Source: Euglena gracilis (lineage: Eukaryota > Euglenida > Euglenophyceae > Euglenales). From it: a stretch of 64,000 bases of DNA. The notes beneath the pieces were generated by a model. It saw only the letters and a program-made list of their open reading frames with translations. It was not told where the DNA came from and did no database searches. Below are positions 12,601 through 22,180 of the stretch, one piece after another. The position numbers and the translations under genes are program-made. Within the stretch, counting starts at the first letter, position 1. The number at the start of each line of letters is the position of its first letter. The stretch is from NCBI GenBank assembly GCA_039621445.1, contig CP154956.1, positions 63,566,257-63,630,256 of the forward strand. Reading direction: 5' to 3'.

Positions 12601-15600
12601 GATTTTGAGCCATTTTGGTCGGAGGGGTGGTCGGAGTGGAGGGGTCGGTAAGCATACGGCATACGTTCCAAGCCCCGACCCCCCCAAGGCGCCAGTTGGG
12701 AAATGGCTGCCTGGGACAGAAGCCGGGGGCGTCGTGGGCAGTGGGGCGGTGAAGGGGGAGAAGCTGATGAGCTACAAGGCCCACGACGTGCTCGTCGGCC
12801 TCGGGGACGCGAAGGGTCGGCCAGTCGGGTCGCTGCTCGTCGCGGTGGGGGGCGGCACGGCACACATCCTGCATGAGTTTGGCATCGCGGAGGTCCGGAC
12901 AGGGATGAATGCGATGGGGGTGGAGGGCCTGTGCCTGTGCAACGTCACAAGCTTGTTTTGCCAGGCACCCGCAGAAATTCTCAAGCATTGGCAGAATTTG
13001 CTCTGGTTTTATTGAAATGCAAAGCACCAAAAGCATTGTGCATGATCTGAATTGTTGTGTTTTGTAGTGGCTGACAAGTTTTTCAAATATTGAGCCACTC
13101 CTTGTCATAAGGATTTGGATGTGTTTTAAGAAGGAAGGAAGAGGAGATTTCTGTTGGGTTTCTGATTTTATTTGATTTTTTTTGCTTTTTCTGAAAAGCA
13201 CGCCATGAAGGCAAGTTTTTTTGTTCCTTCCCTTGCCTCCCCACTCTGGTAGATCACAGATGGCACAGTTCCAGGTTTCGGGTTTCACCCACAAAAAAAC
13301 ATAAATAGCAAAGCCGTAAAAAAAAAAGACAGCATTTCAAATAAATTTCTTTGTTGGACGTTTTTTTTGCAGAATGAATGTCTAAAAGAGTTTGGATAAA
13401 AAATATTTGAATTCCCTTCCTTTCATTTTCCTTCCTTTTGGGCATTTAACCCTGTCGGAGGGAGCGCAACATGCCTTATGACAATTGGCTGCAGACGTTG
13501 GCTGACCGCACCCAAGGCCCTTCGCGACAGAATGGTCTTATCTCTGGGATCAATCATTGTGATAAGTTATTTTTTTAATGACGAAAGCACACGCACACGC
13601 ACACACATACACACGGTGGACAAATTTGATTCCTGATTGGTGAGGATGGGGTGGTCGCAGGGTTCGATATAAGGAGGGCGTACATGGTTTAGGTGGAGGG
13701 GTGTCCCCCCCTTCCCCCCGGCCCGCAGGGGGGCCTGGACCCCCCCCACCTGCCAGGGGGGTACCCGGACCCACCCCCCAAAAGGTCAATTTTTCCCTCC
13801 GGCGCTTTGCGCCGGAGTTTTTGGTAATTTTCTGCCATAGACCTGATGAAAAAAACACTATGTGCTGCTTGCGCTTTAATTTCGCTTGATGTCAAATTTT
13901 CGGTCACCTGGACCGCACCACTGTTTAGGTGGGGGTGTGTCCCCCCCACCCCCCTCCTGGCCCGCAGGGGGGGGGGTCCGGACCCCCCCACCTGTCCTTA
14001 TATCGAACCCTGGGTGGTCGACCCCGCCCCCACACCACCCATTAGGCTTCTGGGATCCTGTTCAGCCGTGGGGTCAGCTCAGAGGCCGAAAAATCTGACA
14101 TGGCTGGAAAAAGCATTTCGGATTTATGTTAAATTTTCCTTTTGCTGTCGAAGGAATTTTCCAGGGTGGTGTTGTGGTCTTCGGTTGTGGGCAGACTTCC
14201 CTCCCCCACCTGCCTGCCCCCCCCCCCACCAGACCTTCCCATCCAGCCTGGCTGACCCCGCTGTGGTCTTTAACCCGCCCCAATGGCCTGTGTTGGGCAT
14301 GGGGAGGTTTTGGATTCTTCTCCGTCAAAGGTTGTGGCCTCCGGCCGCCCCTCTGCCACCAACTGCATTCCGCACTGCCAATGCAGACGCAGATGCCCCC
14401 ACCTCGCAGGGCCTTGACCGGAATCAGGTCCGCACTCCCCGGCCGCTGGCGTACGGCGGCCCATCCAGGCCTTTGCTGTTGGGTGGGCCCCCCTGGGAGA
14501 GCAGTTCGGGTGGTAGCCCCGGCCTAACAGTTTTCTCCCAAATAAGGGGGAGTGGATTTCCCCCCTAACCAGTGGCTTTGTCCTCAGCAAACGGGCTTTC
14601 TTAGAGAGAAAGCCCAAGGTCAAGTGAGGATGGTTTTGGGGTGGGCCGGAGGGGCGTGCTGCGAGATTTTTGGAAACGTTGGACCCCCGGGGGGTCGGGT
14701 TGCCGGTGGGTCAACCTCCCTTTGGGGGGGGGGGTGGCCCTGGAGAGGGTTCCTCTATTTTTCGGCGCGGATTTTTTAAACCCAAAAAGTGGGCCCCTCA
14801 GACCCCCCCCCCCCCGGGGGGGAGTGGGGGAACCCTCCTTCCACGGTCTGTTTAGAAAAATCCCTGGGCGTGACCTGCTGTGAGGTTGGAACCAACAAAC
14901 CCCAATAGTACCCCAGAAACCCTCTAAAATGCCAGAAATTTTTGCCTTTTTTTCGACAAAAATTTCCTTAAATGTGGCCAAAAACTGCATTTCGAGTCCA
15001 TGTGGGGCATTTGGAGGGTTTCCCTGAGCTTCGCATCCATCTGAAAATTTATCCTTTTGGCAATGCCTCTGTTTAAAGGTGGGAGGGTGTCCCAGTTGAC
15101 CTTTGAAGCAAACCCCTCAGGTTAAGGGAGCATATTCCCTCCTGGGGGGGTTGTTGGGCTTGGGTTGCAAACTTGTTTCCTCTGGCTGGCCTCGGGCTGG
15201 ACCGTCTGGACCCGGGCTGGGCATCATAATTATAAATTGGACAAGGGAATTCAAAAAAAATTCAATAATTTTGCAGCTGACAAAAGAAAGTCTATAAAGA
15301 AAAATCCCTCAAAAGGGCCTTTTTTCATTTTTTTGAGCATTTGTTCAAAAAAAAATCCGGCCCTTTGTATCGAAGAAATTTTCAGTTGCTCGGCAAGAAA
15401 TGGGCCGGCTGGCTGGGACAGCCGCCCCCCCCCCACACTGGGAAGGGGGGGGGTCACATGTCGTCCGATTGGTGTCCCAATGGAAACGTGACGTTCCCGC
15501 ACCATTGGCGTGCGCTGGCCCCCCAGCCAGTCCAAAGCAACAGGCGTGGTCCCACCCGCCAGCTGGCTGCCGGCACCGGCGCAGGTGGGGACCGTCGGGG

Positions 15601-18600
15601 GGCGGTTCGTGGTGGAGCGCGTCCCGACGGACCGCCGGCTGCGGCAGGGGACGCACACCGTGGAGCGGCCGTGGCATGGGCGGGGGCTCTGCCTGCGGGT
15701 CCTGGAGTTGAAGGGCCGCTCCCCCGGGGGGCTGCACCTGCAGATCCAGGACGCCGAGGTGTGTGCACATGACAATTGGGCCGGTTGATCTGTGTGCTCT
15801 TTGGCAGGGGGGGGGAATAATTGATATCCGCAATTTTTCCGCAATTTTTCCGCAATTTTTCCGCAATTTTCCGCAATTTTTCCGCAATTTTTCCGCAATT
15901 TTTTTCCATTTTTTTCTGCAGAATTTTTTTCCCACCACCGAAGATGGAAGATGCAATGAGTTCAAGCCATTCTTCAAATGGATCAACAGGTGTGCCATTG
16001 TGTTTTGTTGTTCCCCCCCAGTTTACCAATTTTTCTCACAGGTGCACCACTGGTCACAGGATTGGGTGCGTCCTGCCTGTGCAAAGAATATCAAGCGTGT
16101 TGATTTGCGCTCGCCTGCATCGACGTGGGTGTTGCGGTGTTCTGAACCTCACAATTGAAAAATTTCTAAGTCCCCTCAAGCAGAAATGTGTATACCCGAT
16201 ATCAATTTTTCCGCAATTTTTCCGCAATTTCCGCAATTTTTCCGCAATTTTTCCGCAATTTTTCCGAAGGCCTCCGATATCAATTATTCCCCCCCCCCCT
16301 GTCTTTGGTGATGAATGGCACGTTTCAGTGGGGTACTGTGGGTTTTTTTGGCTTTTGCATTCTGAGAGTGTCCACCTGCTTTTATGTCGAAGCCTGGCAG
16401 GTAGGTGTAAGGGCAGGCCTGGTGGGGGGAGGGTCGGACACCCCAACCAGCAGGTGGGGTGCAAGGAAGATTTTGGCCTTCGGCGCCGAAGGAAAATTTT
16501 GACCCAAAAAATCGGCACCCCCGAACATGCGGGACGGCCTAGTGGGGGGGGGGGGTCGAACCAGGTTTTGAATAGTGCTGAGCTCTTGGTAAGCGCGCAC
16601 CCACCCCTTCATTGACCTTTGAAAAAATCGTTTCGGGCAAAAAAATTTTTTCGATTTTTTTAGACTTTTTTGACCCGGTTTGACCCAAAGTCAATGGGTC
16701 GGCGGTCCAAAACGGGGCGCCGGCGGGTCGAAAAACGCTCGTTTTCGGCTCAAAAACAGTTTTTCTGGGTCCGGGAGGCCAAAAAACATCGTTTCGGACA
16801 AAAAAAAAATTTTCGGTTTTTTTCGACTTTTTTGACCCGGTTTTGACCCAAAGTCAATGGGTCGGCGGTCCAAAACGGGGCGCTGGCGGGTCGAAAAACG
16901 CTCGTTTTCGGCTCAAAAACAGTTTTTCTGGGTCCGGGAGGCCAAAAAACATCGTTTCGGGCAAAAAAAAAATTTCAGTTTTTTTCGACTTTTTGGACCC
17001 GGTTTTGACCCAAAATCAATGGGTCGGCGGCCCAAAACGGGGCGCTGGCGGGTCGAAAAACGCTCGTTTTCGGCTCAAAAACAGTTTTTCCGGGTCCGGG
17101 AGGCCAAAAAACATGGTTTCGGGCAAAAAAAAATTTTTCGATTTTTTTCGACTTTTTTCGACCCGGTTTTGACCCAAAGTCAATGGGTCGGCGGCCCAAA
17201 ACGGGGCGCTGGCGGGTCGAAAAACGCTCGTTTTCGGCTCAAAAACAGCTTTTTCGTTTCCGTGAGGCCAAAAAACATCGTTTCGGGCAAAAAAAAAATT
17301 TGCGATTTTTTTCGACTTTTTTGGCCGAAAACGGCCAAGTCGAACAGAGGGAAAAGTGTACAAAATGGCCTGAAACGGCCCAAATTGGCCAAAAAACGCC
17401 CGTATCTCGGGCTGGGCGGGGAGTTGCGGGGAAACCAAAATCCCAGTAGATAGAGCGTTCCAAGGGCTTCAATTTAGGTCTCCGGACATTTCCTTTGATT
17501 TTGCATCATTTTCGAGAAATTTTGAAAACATCAATTTTTTGACCCCCCACCCCCCGAAAACGGCTAAGTCGGACAGTGGGAAAAGTGTACAAAACGGCCA
17601 TCTGCGCCGAAAACGGCCGTATCTTGGGCTGGGCGGGGAGTTGCGGGGAAATCAAAATACCGGTAGATGGGGCGTTCCAAGGGCTTCAAATTAGGTCTCC
17701 GGACATTTCCTTTGATTCGGCTTCATTTTGGAGATATTTTGAAAATTGACATTTTTTGGCCGAAATGGCAGAGTCCAAAGGGGGGGGGGGCTTATCCAGG
17801 GGGGCGGGCCGATCCTACCCAGTTTGGACCCCTTCGCGCGTGAATAACTCGGGCCTGGCGGGGAGTTGGGGGTCAAACCCAGGTGATTCGGAAACTAGAA
17901 ATCCAGTCGCTCGCGACTGAAAAAAAAAATTCCGGGAACCGGGCCGGGATCATGGTGATAATCCGTCGGTTCTCTTGGTGGCCCCGACCCGGGGGGGGGG
18001 GGGGGGGGGGGGTCGAGGGGGGGGGTTTCCCTGGTGGTAAGCTTCGCTCTTACTCTAAAGAGATAAGAGCTCAGCGACCCCCCCCACCTACCATGATGGG
18101 GTGGGGGTGGTCAACCCCCCACCCACCACCCAAAGGGTTTTGGGGATTCCTGATCAGCCCTGAAGCCTGGGGGGGTCCAGATGAAGAAATTTGGGCTGGA
18201 AAAAGATTTCTGTGTTTGTGTTTGCGTGTTTGAAATGCAGACGGATGGCTAATGGTCTGCCCAACCCCCCCCCCCAGTGGTTGCAGCAATGACAGCAAAT
18301 GTGCTTTATTTAGCGCGTGGATCCAGTACCTCCTTTGCTTTTGAGCCAGTAATAACATTGATGAGGCATCATCATCATCTTTGTTATTATAATCATCATG
18401 TATTATTATCACAATGATTGCTATCGTCGTGGTGGCGGTGATGGTGGTAGTTCCCTGGGCCCCACAGACCCGACACATGGTGCATGTGTATGTGCACGCA
18501 CCTTGAAGCATTATCAAGCATCTTTCCTTCTTTCTTTCTTTCTTTCCGTTTGAGTGCGCTCCAGTGTTGTCCTCCGTGTGTCCCGCAGTTGCTGCAGCAG

Positions 18601-19363
18601 GCCAGCGTGGAGGACGCCCTCAACGCGTACTTTACACTGGAGATGGCGGAGGACGAGGCGGTCACGCTGCGCCTGCTGCACGACAGCGACGTGTTGGCAA
18701 CGGGCCGCTTCCTGTCCAGGGCCCCCACGCTTCAGCCCACCCCCAGCCCCCCATCCCCCACCCTTTGGGTTAACCAACTGAAGGATGACCTACCAACCCT
18801 CTGGTGTGCCTTTCCATGGGTACCCCCTGTGTCCACCTAACACGCTGGTCTACTGAACACCTCTTGTTTGGACCTGGACTGCAGCGTTTGCCACCAAAGT
18901 GTTTGTTGGGCACGGGGGGTCAATAGTTGTTTGTAATTTTGATGTCACCAACCTTTATGGAACATCCAGGCACTTTGGATCATTCGGGGGGGGGGGGTTG
19001 GATCTCAACCAACAATTCCTTGATTTATTATCCCCCTCCTTCGATGGACCAAGCGAGCCAAATTGGGTCGCACTATGGAATTCAGTACGCGGTGCATGGG
19101 GTCAGCCCTGGGGTGAGGTGGGCTGTGACGGGAGGTGACGGGCTCTCCTTTGCAGGGGCAAAGGTTTTGGCCACCGACGGGCCCTGCGGGTGGCCGCCCA
19201 CCTCCTCCAGTCCGCAGCCCCGGTGGAGGTGGCGCTGTACGGGGCGGACGGTCGGGTGGACTGTGAAGTGGTGCTGGAGCGTTTGGCGGACGGCCCGCTG
19301 GGGTACTCCTTCGGCTCCCGGGAGGAGATGCTGGCCGCCCCCTCGCCCATCGTGCTGCGGTAG
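9640..19363 (+). CDS. Multi-exon gene with C2-like domains, 5' end not found
   Basis: Exons: about 9640-10158, 12248-12352, 12722 to about 12965, about 15572-15758, 16329-16400, 18589-18716 and 19195-19363 (TAG stop). Exon 1 ends a C2-like unit (GDLHVIFTFKPR), then runs through a Pro-rich linker into a second unit (VSLVVREVREVPRVDAPLLV, then VVVWNE). Exon 2 continues it (AFQIGIAPEDDLIFCL) and exon 3 completes it (GGVVGSGAV, then GRPVGSLLVAV). The WNE...F motif and the final G-x-L-x-V strand are typical C2 features. Later exons (LCLRVLELKG; YFTLEMAEDEAVTLRLL; PVEVALYGADGRVDCEVVLE) look like another unit. The 10158/12248, 15758/16329 and 16400/18589 joins are GT-AG. The 12352/12722 and 18716/19195 joins are nonconventional. 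The exon 3 to 4 join is unresolved. No complete set of Ca-binding Asp residues is visible, so membrane or Ca2+ binding is only inferred. Confidence 0.6.
12353..12713. mobile_element. Nonconventional intron element in the C2 gene
   Basis: Runs from CAGTAGCAC to GGCTGCCTG; beyond the shared CAG the inverted ends are weak. Removing it with the following octamer GGACAGAA joins ...NPPHL to AGGVVGSGAV in frame. The C2 continuity supports the join. Confidence 0.5.
13658..14012. mobile_element. CAGGG...CCCTG element with perfect 8-bp duplication
   Basis: A 355-bp unit. Its ends CAGGGTTCGATATAAGGA and TCCTTATATCGAACCCTG are exact inverse complements over 17-18 bp. It is bordered on both sides by GGTGGTCG (13650-13657 and 14013-14020). 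It sits inside a long intron of the C2 gene. An 8-bp duplication with CAGGG-type ends fits the hAT superfamily. No transposase is encoded, so it is non-autonomous. It contains two C/G-rich foldback blocks and the GGCGC-TTT-GCGCC palindrome. Confidence 0.85.
15805..16301. mobile_element. CAG...CTG element with CCGCAATTTTT arrays and perfect 7-bp duplication
   Basis: The ends are CAG, G run, AATAATTGATATC and the exact inverse GATATCAATTATT, C run, CTG. The direct flanks are TCTTTGG on both sides (15798-15804 and 16302-16308). Inside, near both ends and in the same orientation, are arrays of CCGCAATTTTT (15828-15900 and 16205-16266). It lies wholly inside the GT-AG intron 15759-16328 of the C2 gene. 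Confidence 0.8.
16630..17330. repeat. Tandem array, unit about 163 bp, about 4 copies
   Basis: The phrase TCAATGGGTCGGCGG recurs at about 16690, 16853, 17015 and 17179 (spacing 162-164). Each unit contains CGGGTCGAAAAACGCTCG, CTCAAAAACAG and GGCCAAAAAACAT words. Copies differ at few positions, so the array is young. It lies in an intron of the C2 gene. Open frames across it are artefacts of a unit with few stops. Confidence 0.8.
18717..19186. mobile_element. Nonconventional intron element in the C2 gene (last intron)
   Basis: Ends CAGGGCCCCCACG and CCGACGGGCCCTG share CAGGGCCC as an inverted terminus. Flanking octamers are TTCCTGTC and CGGGTGGC. Removing the unit plus 8 nt joins ATGRFLS to AHLLQSAAPVEVALYG in frame and runs to the stop at 19361. 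An AG|GGGCAAAGG acceptor at 19155 was considered, but its frame does not fit. Confidence 0.7.
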
Positions 19364-22180
19364 GCTGGTGGGGCCGGGGACGTGGCAGGGCCTGTGTCCC
19401 GATGCCTCAGCCTCCTTCTTGTGAAGCCTGAGTCAATTGTGGTGGATCCCTGGCGAACCCAAAAGTGGATTATCACAGTGATTTTTTTTTCAATGAGCAG
19501 GTGGTTGGTGGTGATGCACCTCCTCACCTCTTTGTTTAAGCTGAAAATATGGGTAAGAAGCATCCAATCACTTAGTCACTGGCCGACCCCAGGGGGGGGG
19601 GGACTGGTTTTTTCGGAGTGACTGACTTTTTTTTGACCCAGACCCCCTCCCCCCCCCCGGGGGTGGGGGGTCGGCAAAAAACCACTAAAGTGACCCGGCC
19701 CCAAAGGCGCCAGAATTTTTTTTGGCCTTTTTTGCATGTTTTTGGTCAAATTTCCTTTGGATTCCAGAGTGGCCGACCCCCGGGGGGGGGGGGGGGGGTA
19801 GTGTAGGACTGTTTCCCGAAGAAGAAAAAAAGTGACTGACTGGTTTTTCAAAGAGTGGACTGATCCCCCCTTCCCCCCCGGGGGGGGTCGGTAAAAAATT
19901 GTATGATAAGAAGCTGTGGGGCAGTGCTGGGACAGGGGGAGCGGTCCTGAATAGTAACAGGGTGAGCGTTTTTCGATTTGGATAAAGTCTGTCTTGTGTT
20001 TTGCGGATATTTTTTTTTGCTTTTTTTTACTTCTGTTGAACTATTAGAAAATTTTCACCTGGTTCTTTCTGTGTCCATATTTTTTGTTAATTTCATTTTT
20101 TTGCCCAACAAATTGCATATGTTTGGTCAGCTGATTGCGTATTTGAGTAAATTGTGAATAAAAATTGTGCGGAAATGGTTGTTTTTAATTGGACGGACAA
20201 GTTTTCAATAATTCAAGGCGGGTTTGGGTATTGCTGGCTAGGTCTCACCTTCCCTAAATCATCCCACAACATCCCAAGTTGAGGAAATACACAGGCGTTT
20301 GTGCTGTAGGCTTTGGGGAGACCTGTCTCGAGCGCCACAACTGTCAAAGTCATGGCTGCCATCCCCTCTCCTGAGGCACCAAGGCACAGCAAAGGGAGCA
20401 AAAAGCAAAGCTTTATGTGTTTGTATTTGAAATGGGCCTGAACGTGCATATGTGAGAATGAACCCCTTGTGATGGTGACCTCCCCATTTCCCCATTTGTA
20501 AGGACCAAAATTGTCCATCAATGTGATAAATTACCAGGCTGGGTGGGTAATTTCTCAAAATTGGTGGGAATTGCCCAATGGGTTGTTATCAGTGTGGGGC
20601 GTCGTATCAGAGGGGTTCGTTCTAAATGGGGTTTACATTCGCTGCAAATGGTGGGCCCATCCCCCCCTCTGGGACACAGTCACTAGCCGGTGCCATACCG
20701 CCCCAAAGCCGATCCATGCTGGGCACAGCCTCCCCCCCCCCCCCCGCCTGCTGACCCTTATTGGCCCACCACTGCCGTGGGTCCGCCTTTTTTTTGGACA
20801 GCTCCCCACCGTGCCTTCTCTCTCCTCCGCCATCCTTGCTGTCTCTCCCGCCTGCCCCTGCCCACCCTTGTCAAATTCAACCTTGTATGATAGAGAGGTG
20901 CCGTGCGCCAAACCTGAGCGTGTTGAATCTGTGTATCGCTTCGAGTTGGGGTGGTGGTGGGACGTTGCAAAATGCAGGAGGTTTGTGAAATTGCACATAG
21001 AGGCCACACAGGGCAGCCACAAAATTTAGAGATGGCACTCACCATGGGTGTTACCCCCATCCACCCTGCGATCCAGGAGGAGGGGTGGGGTCCCCCAATG
21101 TCGCGCTGTCTGAATCGTTTGAGTGTTTCCCAAAAAATTTTCCGGCATTTTGTGCCGACACCCGTACCCGGACCTCCGGCACGGGACACTTCCTCGGGGG
21201 GGGGGGGAGTCGACCCACCTCCCACCAGGCTGGGGGATCTTCCGAGTTAAAAAAAAAACCTGTTGTTGATTAGAGGTTGGTGCCCTCCCCCCTCACCAGC
21301 GGCGGCAGGTCCCCCCCCCCAGGCAGGGGAAGCACCGCTGAATGGGTATCCTGGAAACCCAATGTTTGGTGGGGGGTCGACTCCCTCCCCATTGTGATGG
21401 GGGGGGGCATGGCACACAATCACAATGGGGAGGGAGGCATTGGCGTTAGGGGATTTTGAGGGGGAACGCTCGAAGGGCGACAAGAAGGTAACAGTTTGTT
21501 GCATAAATAAATGGGCAAAGTGGTACAGTGTTACATCTTGAATTTCCCAACCCGGAGGGAGGGTCCAGACCAGTATTTTGATTTTGACGTTAAAATCATG
21601 CATTGCCACCCGATTGGCAGCGATACACTAACAGGTTTTCATATACACCATACCACCAAAAGGCGCGAGACAGAAACAGGTTCAATTTGAAAACTGGTCA
21701 TAACTCAATAGAAGATGGTGGGGGGGATCGACCCTCCTACCCCCCCACCAGGCTTCCCTGTACAGTCCTGGGGGAGAGGGCACATTCAAGGGGTGGGGGA
21801 TCGCCTTGTGCTATGGGCCTCCCACAGCAGCCCCCCCCCCCCCCCGCCCTCCACGGGGTTGAGTTTTGGTCCCAGCTCGGCTGATCGAGGTAAATTTCTC
21901 TTGAAAATGGCCATTTTTGGAACCCGTCCCTTCGGCATGGGGCATGTGCTGTAAGCACAGCAGCCCCCCCCCCCCCCCCGCCCTCCCACGGGGTTGAGTT
22001 TTGGTCCCAGCTGGGCTGATCGATGTAAATTTCTCTTGAAAATGTGCCATTTTTGGAACCGTCCAACCCAGACCCTGATTGGCCTCTCCCGACTGTCCAT
22101 TGCGTGGCCCGACACATCCAATTAAAGCCTCAACCACGTCGGCCCCCTCTCCGTCGGACTCTCCTCCACCAGTGACCACG
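19364..22180. other. Intergenic stretch between the C2 gene and HSC20
   Basis: Contains poly-G/C foldbacks of the GACTGGTTTTTCGGAG family (19590-19870), pyrimidine tracts near 20720-20880, and a direct duplication at about 21823-21930 and 21957-22065. No supported exon. Weakly protein-like frames near 20500-21000 lack codon bias. Confidence 0.5.
21823..22065. repeat. Two tandem copies, period about 132 bp
   Basis: Each copy has a CAGCAG-C run, CCACGGGGTTGAGTTTTGG, CCCAGCT(C/G)GGCTGATCGA, TAAATTTCTCTTGAAAATG and CCATTTTTGGAACC. A diverged inverted relative lies near 43210-43320. Not coding. Confidence 0.7.

Noticed and set aside
13846-14568. 240-codon Pro-rich ORF on the plus strand
   Set aside because: It crosses the end of the 13658-14012 element and C-runs; no codon bias or domain.
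15922-16155. Two apparent exons (15922-15989 and 16042-16155) with AG|...|GTGTGC borders that fit the C2 frame
   Set aside because: They lie entirely inside the 15805-16301 element, which has a perfect 7-bp duplication and so inserted recently into an existing GT-AG intron. Skipping them also gives a continuous frame.
16843-17453. ORF of nearly 200 codons
   Set aside because: It is produced by the 163-bp tandem repeat; the frame repeats with the unit and has no protein-like composition.
19156-19194. Canonical acceptor CAG|GGGCAAAGG for the last C2-gene exon
   Set aside because: It needs a different phase from the preceding exon. The CAGGGCCC-bounded unit with the 8-nt rule gives a continuous frame instead.
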